DNA of 64,000 nucleotides from Cellulosimicrobium terreum (GCA_014803435.1 JACYFD010000005.1:186001-250000), one strand, 5' to 3'. Shown: positions 41,407-50,660, counted from the first letter of the stretch. Numbers and translations: made by a program. The notes: generated by a model not told the origin, from the letters alone.

Positions 41407-43250
41407 GCACGCGCCACGACACCACGAAGGTCCCGTCCCCGACCGCACCGCGCGGCGTCGCGGGCGAGGAGGACGCCCAGCTCGACCGGGCGCGCAGCCG
41501 CGCCGTGAGCGCGCGCTCGCGCGCCCTGCTCGGTGACCTGCTGCGCGCCCGGCGTCGCGCGCTCGTCGGCGCCGGTGCGCTCGTCGTCGTCGCCACCGCA
41601 GGTCAGGTCGCCGGCCCCGCCCTCATCGCCGTCGGCATCGACCGTGCGATCCCCGCGCTGCAGGACGGCGACCCCGTCCCGCTCGTCGCCACGGGCGCCG
41701 CCTACGTCCTCGCCGCGCTCGTCGCCGGGTTCGCGATCGGCGCGTACGTGCGCGCCGCAGCCCGCGTCGCGCAGGGCGTCCTGCTCGACCTGCGCCGCCG
41801 CGTGTTCCGCCAGACCCAGCGCCTGTCCCTGGAGTTCCACGAGTCCTACACGTCGGGCAGGATCATCTCCCGCCAGACGTCCGACCTCGAGGCCCTGCGC
41901 GAGCTCCTCGACGGCGGCCTGACCGGCGTCGTGTCCAGCGTGCTGTTCATGCTGTTCACCGCGACCGGGCTCTTCCTGCTCGACCCGGTCAGCGGCCTCG
42001 TGCTCGCCGTCGCCGTCGTCCCCGCGGCGCTGCTCACGCGCTGGTTCCAGAAGCGCTCGCAGCGGTTCTACCGCGCCTCGCGGGTCGCGTCCGCGCGCCT
42101 CATCGTCCACTTCGTCGAGACCATGACCGGGATCCGCGCCGTCCAGGCGTTCCGCCGCGAGGCCGCCGACGCCCGCGCCTACACCGACCTCGCCGAGGAC
42201 TACCGGGCCGCCAACGCCCGGTCGTTCGGGCTCAACGGCCGCTACGACCCCGGCCTCGTCGTCATCGGCAACGTGACCGTCGTCGTGGCGCTCGCGGTCG
42301 GCGGGTGGCGCGTGCTCGACGGCGCGATGGACGTCGGTGTCCTGGCCGCGGTCCTGCTGTACACCAAGCGGTTCTTCGGCCCCATCCAGCAGCTCGGCAT
42401 GTTCTACAACTCGTTCCAGTCGGCGTCGGCCGCGCTCGAGAAGATCTCCGGGCTCCTCGAGGAGGAGCCGACCGTCGCCGAGCCGCGCCACCCCGTCCCG
42501 CTCCCGGGGGCACGCGGCGAGCTGCGCCTCGAGCACGTGCGCTTCGGCTACGGCGCCGGACGGACCGTCCTGCCGGACCTCGACCTGAGGATCCCGGCAG
42601 GTCAGACGGTCGCGCTCGTCGGGACGACGGGCGCCGGCAAGTCGACGCTCGCCAAGCTCGTCACCCGGTTCTACGACGCCACCGACGGCGCGGTCCGCCT
42701 CGACGGCGTCGACGTGCGCGACCTGACCTCGCGCGACCTGCGGCGCGCCGTCGTCATGGTCACGCAGGAGGCGTACCTGTTCAGCGGGTCCGTGCGCGAG
42801 AACATCGCCCTCGGCCGCCCGGACGCGACCCAGGACGAGATCGAGGCCGCGGCCCGCGCCGTGGGGGCGCACGAGTTCGTGCTGCGGATGCCGGACGGGT
42901 ACGACACCGACGTGAACAAGCGCGGCGGGCGCGTGTCCGCGGGCCAGCGCCAGCTCCTGTCCTTCGCGCGCGCCTTCCTCGCCGACCCGGCCGTCCTCGT
43001 GCTCGACGAGGCGACGAGCTCGCTGGACCTGCCGGGGGAGCGGCTCGTGCAGGAGGGGCTGCGGACCCTGCTCGCCGACCGGACGGCGATCATCATCGCG
43101 CACCGCCTGTCGACCGTGTCGATCGCCGACCGCGTCCTCGTCATGGCCGACGGTCGCGTCGTCGAGGACGGGACGCCCGCCGAGCTCGTCGCGACGCAGG
43201 GCGGCCGCTTCGCCGCGCTCGACGCCGCATGGAAGGCGTCCCTCGTCTGA
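41403..43250 (+). CDS. ABC transporter, half-exporter B (permease-ATPase)
   Basis: A 615-residue partner of the preceding gene. Six helices are followed by an ATPase domain with [10 protein letters not shown] (Walker A), [15 protein letters not shown] (signature with Ala in place of the second Gly) and [12 protein letters not shown] (canonical Walker B, catalytic Glu). The combination with the first subunit leaves one fully competent composite site. Such exporters move lipids, drugs or peptides outwards. It lies next to the phenolic-lipid genes, but is separated from the UbiA gene by about 96 bp, so a role in export of that product is only a suggestion. Confidence 0.9.
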   Translation: MSTRHDTTKVPSPTAPRGVAGEEDAQLDRARSRAVSARSRALLGDLLRARRRALVGAGALVVVATAGQVAGPALIAVGIDRAIPALQDGDPVPLVATGAAYVLAALVAGFAIGAYVRAAARVAQGVLLDLRRRVFRQTQRLSLEFHESYTSGRIISRQTSDLEALRELLDGGLTGVVSSVLFMLFTATGLFLLDPVSGLVLAVAVVPAALLTRWFQKRSQRFYRASRVASARLIVHFVETMTGIRAVQAFRREAADARAYTDLAEDYRAANARSFGLNGRYDPGLVVIGNVTVVVALAVGGWRVLDGAMDVGVLAAVLLYTKRFFGPIQQLGMFYNSFQSASAALEKISGLLEEEPTVAEPRHPVPLPGARGELRLEHVRFGYGAGRTVLPDLDLRIPAGQTVALVGTTGAGKSTLAKLVTRFYDATDGAVRLDGVDVRDLTSRDLRRAVVMVTQEAYLFSGSVRENIALGRPDATQDEIEAAARAVGAHEFVLRMPDGYDTDVNKRGGRVSAGQRQLLSFARAFLADPAVLVLDEATSSLDLPGERLVQEGLRTLLADRTAIIIAHRLSTVSIADRVLVMADGRVVEDGTPAELVATQGGRFAALDAAWKASLV

Positions 43251-43292
43251 CCCGCAGTGCGCGTCCCCGTGGTACCCGTCCCTGTCGTGCCG

Positions 43293-44165
43293 TCAGGGCG
43301 CGGCGGCGCCCATGAGCCCGTCGACCACGGCCCGCGCTCCCGGCGGCGGGCGGTCGCCGTACGTGACCGCGAGCACCCGCCGCGCCGCACCGGGCAGCAC
43401 GTGCGTCACGACGCGCGGGTCCCGGTGCGCGCGCAGCGCGAGCGCCGGGAGCAGCGAGATCCCGACGCCCGCAGCGACCAGCGCCTGCACCGCGACGTAG
43501 TCGTCCGTCTCGAACGCCACCCGTGGGGTGAAGCCCTCCCGCTCGCACCGGCCCACGAGGTCGGCGCGGCACCGCTCGCACCCCGCGATCCACGGCGCGT
43601 CCGCGAGCCCGGCGAGATCCGGCACGGCCCCGTCGCCTCCCGCGGCCGACACGATCGACAGCTCCTCCTCGAGCAGCACCACCGCCACCAGCCCCTCCAG
43701 GTCCGCAGGCGAGCGGTCGTGCTCGAACACCAGCGCCACGTCCACCGCACCTCGGCGCAACGCCGCCAACGCCTCCGGCGGCTCCGCCTCCACCAGACCC
43801 ACGACCAGCCCCGGATGGTCCACGGCGAGGCGAGCGACGACGTCGGGCACGAGCGTCGCCAGGGCCGACGGGAACGCGGCGAGCCGGACCCGACCCGCGG
43901 CGAGCCCCGCGAGCGCCTCCACCTCCTCGCGCGCCGCACCGACACGACCCAGGATCTCTTCCGCCCGCGCCGCCAGCAGCCGGCCCGCATCCGTCAGCCG
44001 GATACCCCGCCCCACCCGCTCCACGAGCGGCACCCCGACCTCCGCCTCGAGCCGGGCCAGGTGATGGCTCACCGACGGCTGCGCGTAGTGCAGCGCCCGG
44101 GCCGCGCCCGTCACCGACCCCTCGCGCGCCACCGCCGCGAGCACGCGCAGCCTCGTCAGGTCCAT
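43293..44165 (-). CDS. LysR family transcriptional regulator
   Basis: A 290-residue LysR-type regulator. The N-terminal winged HTH is DLTRLRVLAAVAREGSVTGA, then AQPSVSHHLARLEAEVGVPL. The C-terminal half is a periplasmic-binding-like effector domain (VRLAAFPSALATLVP, ALVFEHDRSPADLEGL). It is divergent from the PLP ammonia-lyase gene across a 92-bp region that holds an ATCGATCGAT palindrome at about 44195-44204. It probably controls the lyase gene, sensing its substrate or product. Confidence 0.92.
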   Translation of the reverse strand: MDLTRLRVLAAVAREGSVTGAARALHYAQPSVSHHLARLEAEVGVPLVERVGRGIRLTDAGRLLAARAEEILGRVGAAREEVEALAGLAAGRVRLAAFPSALATLVPDVVARLAVDHPGLVVGLVEAEPPEALAALRRGAVDVALVFEHDRSPADLEGLVAVVLLEEELSIVSAAGGDGAVPDLAGLADAPWIAGCERCRADLVGRCEREGFTPRVAFETDDYVAVQALVAAGVGISLLPALALRAHRDPRVVTHVLPGAARRVLAVTYGDRPPPGARAVVDGLMGAAAP

Positions 44166-44257
44166 GCCCCGACCCTAGACCGACACATCGACGTCATCGA
44201 TCGATACCCCGAGAACTGGCATTGGACCTATGCGTCGTCCCGGGCCACCGTGGACCC

Positions 44258-45253
44258 ATGACCATCCCGCCCCCCGCGCCGACGACCCTGCGCCCGCCCA
44301 CCATGCGCGACGTCCTCGACGCCCGGCGCACCCTCGCCACCCACCTCGAACCCACCCCCGTGCGCACCTACGAGCCCCTCGACTCCGCCACCGGCGCCCA
44401 CGTCGTCGTCAAGCACGAGAACCTCCAGCCCACCGGGGCGTTCAAGGTCCGCGGAGCCCTCAACCTCCTCCTGCGCACCCCCCACGAGGACCGCGCCCGC
44501 GGCGTCGTCGCGTTCTCGACCGGCAACCACGCGCAGGCCGTCGCCCACGCCGCCCGCACCACCGGCACCCCCTGCACGATCGTCATGCCCACCGACCCCA
44601 ACCCCACCAAGGCCCACGCCGTCCGCGAGCTCGGCGCCCGGCTCGTCCTGCACGGCACCACGTTCGACGACGCCCGCGAGCACGCCACGGCGCTCGCGGA
44701 CGAGTCCGGTGCGCGCCTCGTCAGCGCCGCGAACGAGCCGCTGCTCGTCGCCGGGGTCGCGACCGCCTACCTCGAGCTGCTCGAGCAGGCACCGGACCTC
44801 GACACGGTCGTCGTCCCGGTCGGCGGTGGCAGCGGCGCCGCGGCCGCGTGCCTCGTCACGCACGCGCTCGCGCCCGGACTCGAGGTGGTCGCGGTGCAGT
44901 CGTCCGCCGCTCCTGCGGCCCACGACTCGTGGCGGTCGGGCACACTGCGCACCGTGACCAGCACGAGCCGTGCCGAGGGGCTCGCGACCGGGTGCGGGTT
45001 CGCGCTCACCCAGCAGATCCTGCGCGCCCACCTCGCCGACTTCGTCCTCGTGGACGACGACGCCCTCGACCGCGCCGCCGGGCTCTTCCTCACCGGCGCG
45101 CGCACGGTCGCCGAGACCGCGGGCGCCGCCGGCCTCGCCGCCGTGCTCGCCGACCCGGACCGGTACGCCGGGCGCCGCGTGGGCGTCGTGTGCACGGGCG
45201 GCAACGCGAGCCCGGCCGAGCTGCGCCGTGTGCTCGCGACCGTCCCGTCCTAG
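44258..45253 (+). CDS. PLP-dependent threonine/serine ammonia-lyase-like protein
   Basis: A 331-residue fold-type II PLP enzyme. The Schiff-base Lys lies in LQPTGAFKVRGALN, the phosphate-binding loop is VVVPVGGGSGAAAAC, and the C-terminal CTGGNAS binds the pyridine ring region. There is no ACT domain, so it resembles catabolic threonine dehydratase, serine racemase or 3-hydroxyaspartate ammonia-lyase. The divergent LysR regulator supports a catabolic role. An upstream in-frame GTG/ATG at about 44222 is possible, but the ATG at 44258 gives the usual length. Confidence 0.88.
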   Translation: MTIPPPAPTTLRPPTMRDVLDARRTLATHLEPTPVRTYEPLDSATGAHVVVKHENLQPTGAFKVRGALNLLLRTPHEDRARGVVAFSTGNHAQAVAHAARTTGTPCTIVMPTDPNPTKAHAVRELGARLVLHGTTFDDAREHATALADESGARLVSAANEPLLVAGVATAYLELLEQAPDLDTVVVPVGGGSGAAAACLVTHALAPGLEVVAVQSSAAPAAHDSWRSGTLRTVTSTSRAEGLATGCGFALTQQILRAHLADFVLVDDDALDRAAGLFLTGARTVAETAGAAGLAAVLADPDRYAGRRVGVVCTGGNASPAELRRVLATVPS

Positions 45254-45262
45254 GCTCGACGC

Positions 45263-45883
45263 ATGGCCCGCTACCTCGACGTCCACCCCGACAACCCGCA
45301 GCCGCGCGTGATCGCGCAGGTCGTCGCGCTGCTCGGCGACGGCGGGCTCGTCGCCTACCCGACCGACTCCGGCTACGCGCTGGGCTGCCGCATGGACGAC
45401 CGCGAGGGGATCGAGCGCATCCGCCGCATCCGTCACCTCGACGACAAGCACCACTTCACGCTCGTCTGCGCGGACTTCGCGCAGCTCGGGCACTTCGTCA
45501 TGGTCGACAACTCCGCGTTCCGTGCCATCAAGTCGGCCACCCCCGGCCCGTACACGTTCATCATGCGGGCGACGTCGGAGGTGCCGCGCCGCCTCTCGCA
45601 CCCGAAGAAGCGGACCGTCGGGGTGCGGATCCCCGCGGACGCCGTCGCCCAGGCCATCGTCGCCGCCCTCGGCGAGCCCATCCTGTCCAGCTCGCTCATC
45701 CTGCCCGGGTCCAGCGAGGCTCTCACCGACGGCTGGGCGATCAAGGAGGAGCTCGACCACGTCCTCGACGCCGTGGTCGACGGCGGCGAGCGCGGCAGCG
45801 CGCCCACCACGGTCGTCGACGTGTCCGACGGCGTCCCCGAGGTCGTCCGGGTGGGTGCGGGCGACCCGTCGCGCTTCGAGTGA
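45263..45883 (+). CDS. YciO/Sua5/YrdC family protein
   Basis: A 206-residue Sua5/YrdC-fold protein. The YciO lead RYLDVHPDNPQPRVI, then AYPTDSGYALGC, the KxR(S/T)xxxH-like loop HFTLVC and KKRTVGVRIP align closely with Escherichia coli YciO. Members of the broader family make threonylcarbamoyl-AMP for tRNA t6A; YciO itself has weak or uncertain activity in that role. It starts 9 bp after the ammonia-lyase stop on the same strand, so it is probably co-transcribed, perhaps by chance. Confidence 0.9.
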   Translation: MARYLDVHPDNPQPRVIAQVVALLGDGGLVAYPTDSGYALGCRMDDREGIERIRRIRHLDDKHHFTLVCADFAQLGHFVMVDNSAFRAIKSATPGPYTFIMRATSEVPRRLSHPKKRTVGVRIPADAVAQAIVAALGEPILSSSLILPGSSEALTDGWAIKEELDHVLDAVVDGGERGSAPTTVVDVSDGVPEVVRVGAGDPSRFE

Positions 45884-45907
45884 CCTGTCGGTCGCCGCCG
45901 ACGCCGC

Positions 45908-45996
45908 CGCGAGATCGGTAGTTCGGCGCGAGACCGGTCCTCCGGAGTATCGATCTGAGACCACCGTGCCGATCTCGCGACGTCGTGCCGATCTCG
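45908..45996. repeat. Inverted and direct repeats of a GATCTCG-based motif
   Basis: CGCGAGATCGG (45908-45918) has an exact inverted match CCGATCTCGCG (45969-45979), and CGTGCCGATCTCG occurs twice (45965-45977 and 45984-45996) with a 19-bp period. It sits between the YciO stop and the 3' end of the lipase-maturation-factor-like pseudogene. It looks like a short palindromic intergenic element. Confidence 0.5.
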
Positions 45997-47509
45997 GCCG
46001 GCCAGCAGCTCGTGCCGCACCCACCAGGCACCCGTACGCCGGCGCTCCTCTCGCGTCGAGAAGCGGTACCGGAACACGCGCGCGCACCTGACGCGGCGCG
46101 CCGCCGCCCACCCCGCGAGATCGCGACCCGTCCGCGAACGGGTCGCCCCGCAACAGCCGCACAGTCGCCGGATCTCCCTGGAGCAGGCGCAGCAGGAGCA
46201 CCTCGAACCACCGCGAGCCCGGCGAACCGAGCGCGAGGAACCACATCTGCCAGTCGAGCCGCAGGTGGTAGGGCGCGACCTGCGGCGGACGACGACCCAC
46301 GTCGCCCGGCTTGCCACGGAACGCGTACTCCACCCAGTCGTCCGGACCGGGGGAGCGCGACGTCGTCCCCTCCACGACCGCCTCGTCACGCCGCCGTGAC
46401 ACCGTGCCGAACGCCCCGTAGGCATTGACGAGCCGGAACGGTTCGAAGCTCGCGTTCATCAGCTGCCGACGCGCCAGGAGGTTCTGCGCGGGCCGGTAGC
46501 TCAGCACCACGAGCAGCACGCTCGCAGCGAGCACCGCGACGACCAGCGCCACAAGGCCGCCCGGCGCCGCTGCGACGCCGGGCACGGTGCTGGACCCGGA
46601 GCCGGACACGGTGCCGGACACGGGGCCGGACAGCGCCGACCCGACGCCCAGCCGCTCGGCCAGCCAGGCCCACGACGCGTCGCTCACGAGCGACGCCCCC
46701 AGCACGATCGTCAACCAGCTCAACCACGCGAAGTTTCCCGTCACCACGAGCCACAGCTGCGTGAGCACCACCACCGCGCCGGCGACGCTCGCCACCGGCT
46801 GGGGCGCGAAGAACACGAACGGCACCACGAGCTGGGTGACGTGGTTGCCCGCCACCTCGACCCGGTGCCACCACCGCGGCGCATGGTGCGCGTACCACGA
46901 CAACGGACCGGGCAGGGGCTGCGGTCTCGTGGTGGTAGTCGAGCGCGGTGAGGTCCCGCCACGCCCGGTCACCACGGACCTTGATGAGCCCCGCACCCAG
47001 CTCCACCCGGAACAGGCACCACCGCGCGAGCAGGAGGACGAGCAGCGGGGGAGCGGCACCCGACCCGCCACCGGACGACGCCAACCACGCGACGAGGAAC
47101 GTGACCTCGCACAGCAACGACTCCCACCCGAACCCGTAGAACCGCCCGCCGACGTTCACGACCGACAGGTACCCGGCCCACAGGAGGAGGAACGCGAGCG
47201 TCGTCACCCACCACGGACCCCGCTGCGGCAACCCGGCCACCACCAGCGCCGCGAGCACGACCCCGCCCCACCCCAGCCCGGCCACGAACCGGTCCGTGCA
47301 CCGCCACCGCAGGACGCTCGGTGCGTCCCGCCACGAGGTGCGCGCGACCACGTCCCGCACCGGCGTCAGGTCCGCGACCCCAGCAGCGGGCGCCACTGGC
47401 GCACCACCACGACGAACGCGACCACGAGCAGCACCGCCGTCCCGCGCTGCAGCACCTCGCGCGCGACGTCGTAGTCGCCCGCCCAGAACCAGGACCCAGG
47501 CCAGTCCAT
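45990..47509 (-). pseudogene. Lipase maturation factor-like membrane protein gene with three frameshifts
   Basis: Reading from an ATG at 47509, one frame encodes DWPGSWFWAGDYDVAREVLQ and RQWRPLLGS. About 47370 it switches to LTPVRDVVARTSWRDAPS and FYGFGWESLLCEVTFLVAW up to LDYHHET. Near 46925 it switches to PLPGPLSWYAHHAPRWWHRV and the membrane segments that follow, to VEYAFRGKPGDV. Near 46085 it switches to VFRYRFSTREERRRTGAWWV. Assembled, this is a full lipase maturation factor (LMF1)-like protein of about 480 residues. Each break is explained by a single-base indel. No single frame gives a functional product. It is either a decayed gene or one hit by assembly errors. Confidence 0.82.
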
Positions 47510-47588
47510 GCCACCACCGTAGGCATGTGACCCGCGTCTCACCCGCCCGCCCGAGCCGGGACCACCCACCCGCCCCTAGCATCGAGCC

Positions 47589-49034
47589 ATGAGCAGCCAG
47601 ACGAGCAGCCATCCGGCCGAGCCCGGCCTGACCGAGTCGCAGCAGCGCATGCGCGACGCCGGGGTCGCCACCGCCGCGATCGACGTCTTCTCCCGCTTCT
47701 ACGACCTCCTGCGGTCCGGGGCGACCGGGATGATCCCCGAGACCGACGTCGACCCCCTCACCGACGTCACCCGCCGCGACGCGATCGAGGTGACCGACGC
47801 CGCCGCACGCACCGCCCTCGGACGCACCGCGATCATCAAGCTCAACGGCGGCCTCGGCACCTCCATGGGCATGGACCGCGCCAAGTCCCTCCTCACCGTG
47901 CGCGACACCGACCCGCACAGCCCCGACTCCGGGCCGCTGACCTTCCTCGACGTCATCGTCGCCCAGGTCCGCGCCGCCCGACGCACCACCGGAGCAACCC
48001 TCCCGCTGCTCCTCATGAACAGCTTCCGCACCCAGGCCGACACCCTCGCCGCGCTCGCGCCCCACGACGACCTGCCCGTCCCCGACCTCCCCCTCGACTT
48101 CCTCCAGAACCGCGAGCCCAAGCTCCTCGCCACCGACCTCACCCCCGTCGACTGGCCCACCGACCCCGAGCTCGAGTGGTGCCCACCCGGCCACGGCGAC
48201 CTCTACACCGCGCTGTACGCGTCCGGGGCGCTGCGCGCCCTCCTGGACGCCGGCTACCGGTACGCCAGCGTCTCCAACTCCGACAACCTCGGAGCCGCAC
48301 CCGACGCCGTCATGGCCGGCTGGTTCGCCGCCTCCGGCGCCCCCTTCGCGGCCGAGGTCGCCCGCCGCACCCCCGCCGACCGCAAGGGCGGCCACCTCGT
48401 CGTCCGCCGCACCGACGGCCGCATCGTCCTGCGCGAGACCGCCCAGACGCCCGACGCCGACGCGGACGCCGCCGCCGACATCGCCCGCCACCAGTACTTC
48501 AACACCAACAACCTCTGGTTCGACCTCGAGGCGCTCGCGGCCGAGCTCGAGCGGACCGGCGGGGTGCTCGAGCTGCCGCTCATCCGGAACACGAAGACGG
48601 TCGACCCGACCGACTCGTCGTCGCCCGAGGTGATCCAGATCGAGTCGGCGATGGGCGCAGCGGTCGAGGTGTTCGACGGCGCGGTCGCGATCGAGGTGGG
48701 CCGTGACCGGTTCCTGCCGGTCAAGACGACGAACGACCTGCTCGTCCTGCGCTCGGACGTGTACGACCTCGACGACGCCTACCGCTTCGTCGCGCGCACC
48801 GACGCCCCGCTCGTCGACCTCGACACCGCGCACTACAAGACGGTCGCGGGCTTCGAGGCCCGCTTCGACGACGGCGCGCCGTCGCTGCAGGGGGCACGCT
48901 CGTTCACCGTGCGGGGCGACTGGTCGTTCGGCGGGGGCGTGCGCGTGGTGGACGACGCGCGGCTCGACGACGCGGGCGGCGCCGCGCGCGTGCCCGACGG
49001 CGCGGTGGTGGGTCCCGACGGCGTCAGCGCCTGA
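47589..49034 (+). CDS. UTP-glucose-1-phosphate / UDP-sugar uridylyltransferase (UDPGP family)
   Basis: A 481-residue eukaryote-type UDP-glucose pyrophosphorylase family protein (PF01704). The nucleotide-binding loop is IIKLNGGLGTSMGMDRAKSL, followed by LLLMNSFRTQADT, the GDLYTAL active site region and SNSDNLGAAPD (metal-binding). KTTNDLLVLRSDVY is the C-terminal conserved segment. It supplies UDP-sugars for cell-wall or exopolysaccharide synthesis. Stand-alone gene with a TCGAGCCATG start context. The C-terminus is Gly/Ala-rich. Confidence 0.93.
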   Translation: MSSQTSSHPAEPGLTESQQRMRDAGVATAAIDVFSRFYDLLRSGATGMIPETDVDPLTDVTRRDAIEVTDAAARTALGRTAIIKLNGGLGTSMGMDRAKSLLTVRDTDPHSPDSGPLTFLDVIVAQVRAARRTTGATLPLLLMNSFRTQADTLAALAPHDDLPVPDLPLDFLQNREPKLLATDLTPVDWPTDPELEWCPPGHGDLYTALYASGALRALLDAGYRYASVSNSDNLGAAPDAVMAGWFAASGAPFAAEVARRTPADRKGGHLVVRRTDGRIVLRETAQTPDADADAAADIARHQYFNTNNLWFDLEALAAELERTGGVLELPLIRNTKTVDPTDSSSPEVIQIESAMGAAVEVFDGAVAIEVGRDRFLPVKTTNDLLVLRSDVYDLDDAYRFVARTDAPLVDLDTAHYKTVAGFEARFDDGAPSLQGARSFTVRGDWSFGGGVRVVDDARLDDAGGAARVPDGAVVGPDGVSA

Positions 49035-49072
49035 CGCCCGTGCCCGTGCCGGGACCGGGGAGCCGGAGCGGG

Positions 49073-49723
49073 TCAGACCCGGAGGTCGACGATCCGGCTG
49101 TCGCCGCGGCGCGCGACGAGGGAACCTGACGACGCGGCGGCGAGAGCGGCGTCGAACCGGTCGAGCCGGTCAGGGGGCACGAGGACGGTGAACGTGGCCT
49201 GCGCGCCGTAGCCGACGTCCTCGAGGACGCCGCCGTGATGAGCGCACCAGTCGCGCAGGACGCCGTGCAGACGGCCGGCGTCGGCGTGCGGGACGTCCAC
49301 TGCCACGACGGTCCGCACGGCCCGGCGGACGAGTCGTGCGGCGTCGAGCGCCTCGCTCACCGCGGTCGAGTACGCGCGGACGAGCCCGCCCGCTCCGAGG
49401 AGCACCCCGCCGAAGTACCGGGTCACCACCGCGACGACGTCCGTCACGTCACGGTGGCGCAGCACCTCGAGCATGGGGACGCCGGCGGTGCCCGACGGCT
49501 CGCCGTCGTCGGAGGAGCGCTGCCGGTCGGCGTGCGGACCCACGACGAGCGCGACGCAGTGGTGCCGGGCGTCCCAGTGGGTCTTGCGGACACCGGCGAC
49601 GACGGCGTCGGCTGCGTCGACGGTCGGGGCGGGAGAGAGGTGCGTGAGGAACCGTGACCTCTTGACGACCAGCTCGTGGTCCACGGCGGCCGCGATCGTC
49701 GAGGGCAGGTGCGGGGTGGACAC
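49073..49723 (-). CDS. YigZ/IMPACT family protein (UPF0029)
   Basis: A 216-residue YigZ family protein. The core has ELVVKRSRFLTHLSPA, HWDARHHCVALVVGP, DDGEPSGTAGVPMLEVL (the strongest family signature) and VVAVVTRYFGGVLLGAGGLVRAY. The C-terminal ferredoxin-like DUF1949 domain occupies the last 70 residues. Human IMPACT and E. coli YigZ belong here. Function in bacteria is unclear, with proposals in ribosome-associated stress regulation. Single gene on the minus strand, convergent with the UDPGP gene. Confidence 0.93.
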   Translation of the reverse strand: MSTPHLPSTIAAAVDHELVVKRSRFLTHLSPAPTVDAADAVVAGVRKTHWDARHHCVALVVGPHADRQRSSDDGEPSGTAGVPMLEVLRHRDVTDVVAVVTRYFGGVLLGAGGLVRAYSTAVSEALDAARLVRRAVRTVVAVDVPHADAGRLHGVLRDWCAHHGGVLEDVGYGAQATFTVLVPPDRLDRFDAALAAASSGSLVARRGDSRIVDLRV

Positions 49724-49763
49724 CCGGCGAGCCTAGGCGGTAGGTACGTGCCCCCGCCCGCTG

Positions 49764-49823
49764 CCGAGAAGTGACTATCCGCCCCGAGATCGCGCAGAAC
49801 AGGGGCGGATGTCCACCTCTCGG
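49764..49823. repeat. Imperfect 22-bp inverted repeat (REP-like)
   Basis: The left arm (49764-49785, starting CCGAGAAGTG) and right arm (49802-49823, ending ACCTCTCGG) pair at about 18 of 22 positions around a GAGATCGC centre. It lies between the YigZ start and the recombinase-like gene and could form a long hairpin. It may be a terminator, an element end or a REP-type element. Confidence 0.55.
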
Positions 49824-49838
49824 CGAGTCTCGCGACGT

Positions 49839-49853
49839 AATAGTGTGCCAAGC
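49839..49853 (+). repeat. 15-bp direct repeat, left copy
   Basis: AATAGTGTGCCAAGC. An identical copy occurs at 50551-50565, on the other side of the recombinase-like gene. It starts 30 bp before that gene's ATG. Confidence 0.8.
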
Positions 49854-49868
49854 CGTACCGTCGCACCC

Positions 49869-50555
49869 ATGAGCACCAGCGCAACCAACCCACAGCCCAG
49901 ATATCCGCGACCGACCGTGTCGTTCGACGAGGCGGAGTGGGTGTGGCGCATGCTCGCGACCGAGGCGATGACGGAGGCCGCGAAGCCCGAGACGGTGCGG
50001 CTCGCGGTGGTCATCGGACTGACGCGCGCGACGGGCGCTCGGTACTCGGACCTGCTGCGCTGCACGGTGGACGCGATCGACCTCGGCCCGGAGTCGGCGC
50101 GGGCGGGGGAGGGGAGGGTCGTGCTCACGCACGGCAAGCACCGGACGGTGCGTGAGCACGTGCTGAGCGCGAGCGTCGTGGTGGTGCTGCGGCGCTGGGC
50201 GGTCGTGCGGGAGGACCTCGCGGCGGAGCTCGAGGGATCGGTGCCGCGCGCCCTGCTGCTCACCGTGCACCATACGCACGACAACGGCGTCACGGTCTCG
50301 AGCGGGCTGCCCATCACCAAGCAGGGGCTCGTGCTCTCGTGGCGCAGGTTCGTGCACCGGACGAACGCTCGCTACGGGGGAGTGCGCACACCGCTCCCGA
50401 CGCGGTTCGAGCAGGTGCGGCGCGCATGGGTCGAGGCGTCGGGACCGTCCGAGGCCGGGGAGCCCCCGGTCGGCCCGGGGCTCGGAGCCGACGCCGGTCG
50501 GGACGCGGTCCTGGCGGGTGAGCTCTCCCTCTCGTCGTCTTCTCCGAATGAATAG
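49869..50555 (+). CDS. Degenerate tyrosine-recombinase-like protein
   Basis: A 228-residue protein. The sequence LTRATGARYSDLLRCTVDAI matches catalytic box I of tyrosine recombinases (Arg in ARYSDL), and VLTHGKHRTVREHVLS matches the beta-hairpin with the catalytic Lys. The later region TRFEQVRRAWVEASG sits where the HxxR of box II should be, with the His replaced. No C-terminal Tyr motif is present: the last 45 residues are Gly/Ala/Ser-rich. It may be a truncated integrase or a DNA-binding relative. Its ATG at 49869 is chosen because an earlier in-frame start overlaps the flanking repeats. Flanked by 15-bp direct repeats, the right copy overlapping its stop codon. Confidence 0.6.
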   Translation: MSTSATNPQPRYPRPTVSFDEAEWVWRMLATEAMTEAAKPETVRLAVVIGLTRATGARYSDLLRCTVDAIDLGPESARAGEGRVVLTHGKHRTVREHVLSASVVVVLRRWAVVREDLAAELEGSVPRALLLTVHHTHDNGVTVSSGLPITKQGLVLSWRRFVHRTNARYGGVRTPLPTRFEQVRRAWVEASGPSEAGEPPVGPGLGADAGRDAVLAGELSLSSSSPNE

Positions 50556-50565
50556 TGTGCCAAGC
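50551..50565 (+). repeat. 15-bp direct repeat, right copy
   Basis: AATAGTGTGCCAAGC, identical to the copy at 49839-49853. The TAG inside it is the stop codon of the recombinase-like gene. Confidence 0.8.
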
Positions 50566-50623
50566 GCACGTCTACCTCCAAGCGCCACCCCGACAAGAGC
50601 AAGCCCCGACACCCGGGCATGAC

Positions 50624-50660
50624 CGAGGGGCCGGCCGCGCCGTGCGCGAGCGGCCCCTCG
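50624..50660 (-). terminator. Terminator hairpin downstream of dps
   Basis: CGAGGGGCCG and CGGCCCCTCG (10-bp stem) with a 17-nt loop that is itself GC-rich, placed 18 bp beyond the dps stop. It can act for dps and, from the other side, for the recombinase-like gene. Confidence 0.7.

Noticed and set aside
45990-47509. Programmed frameshifting as the explanation for the lipase-maturation-factor-like gene
   Set aside because: Three separate switches with no slippery sequence or downstream structure I can identify make programmed shifting very unlikely; indels explain all three.
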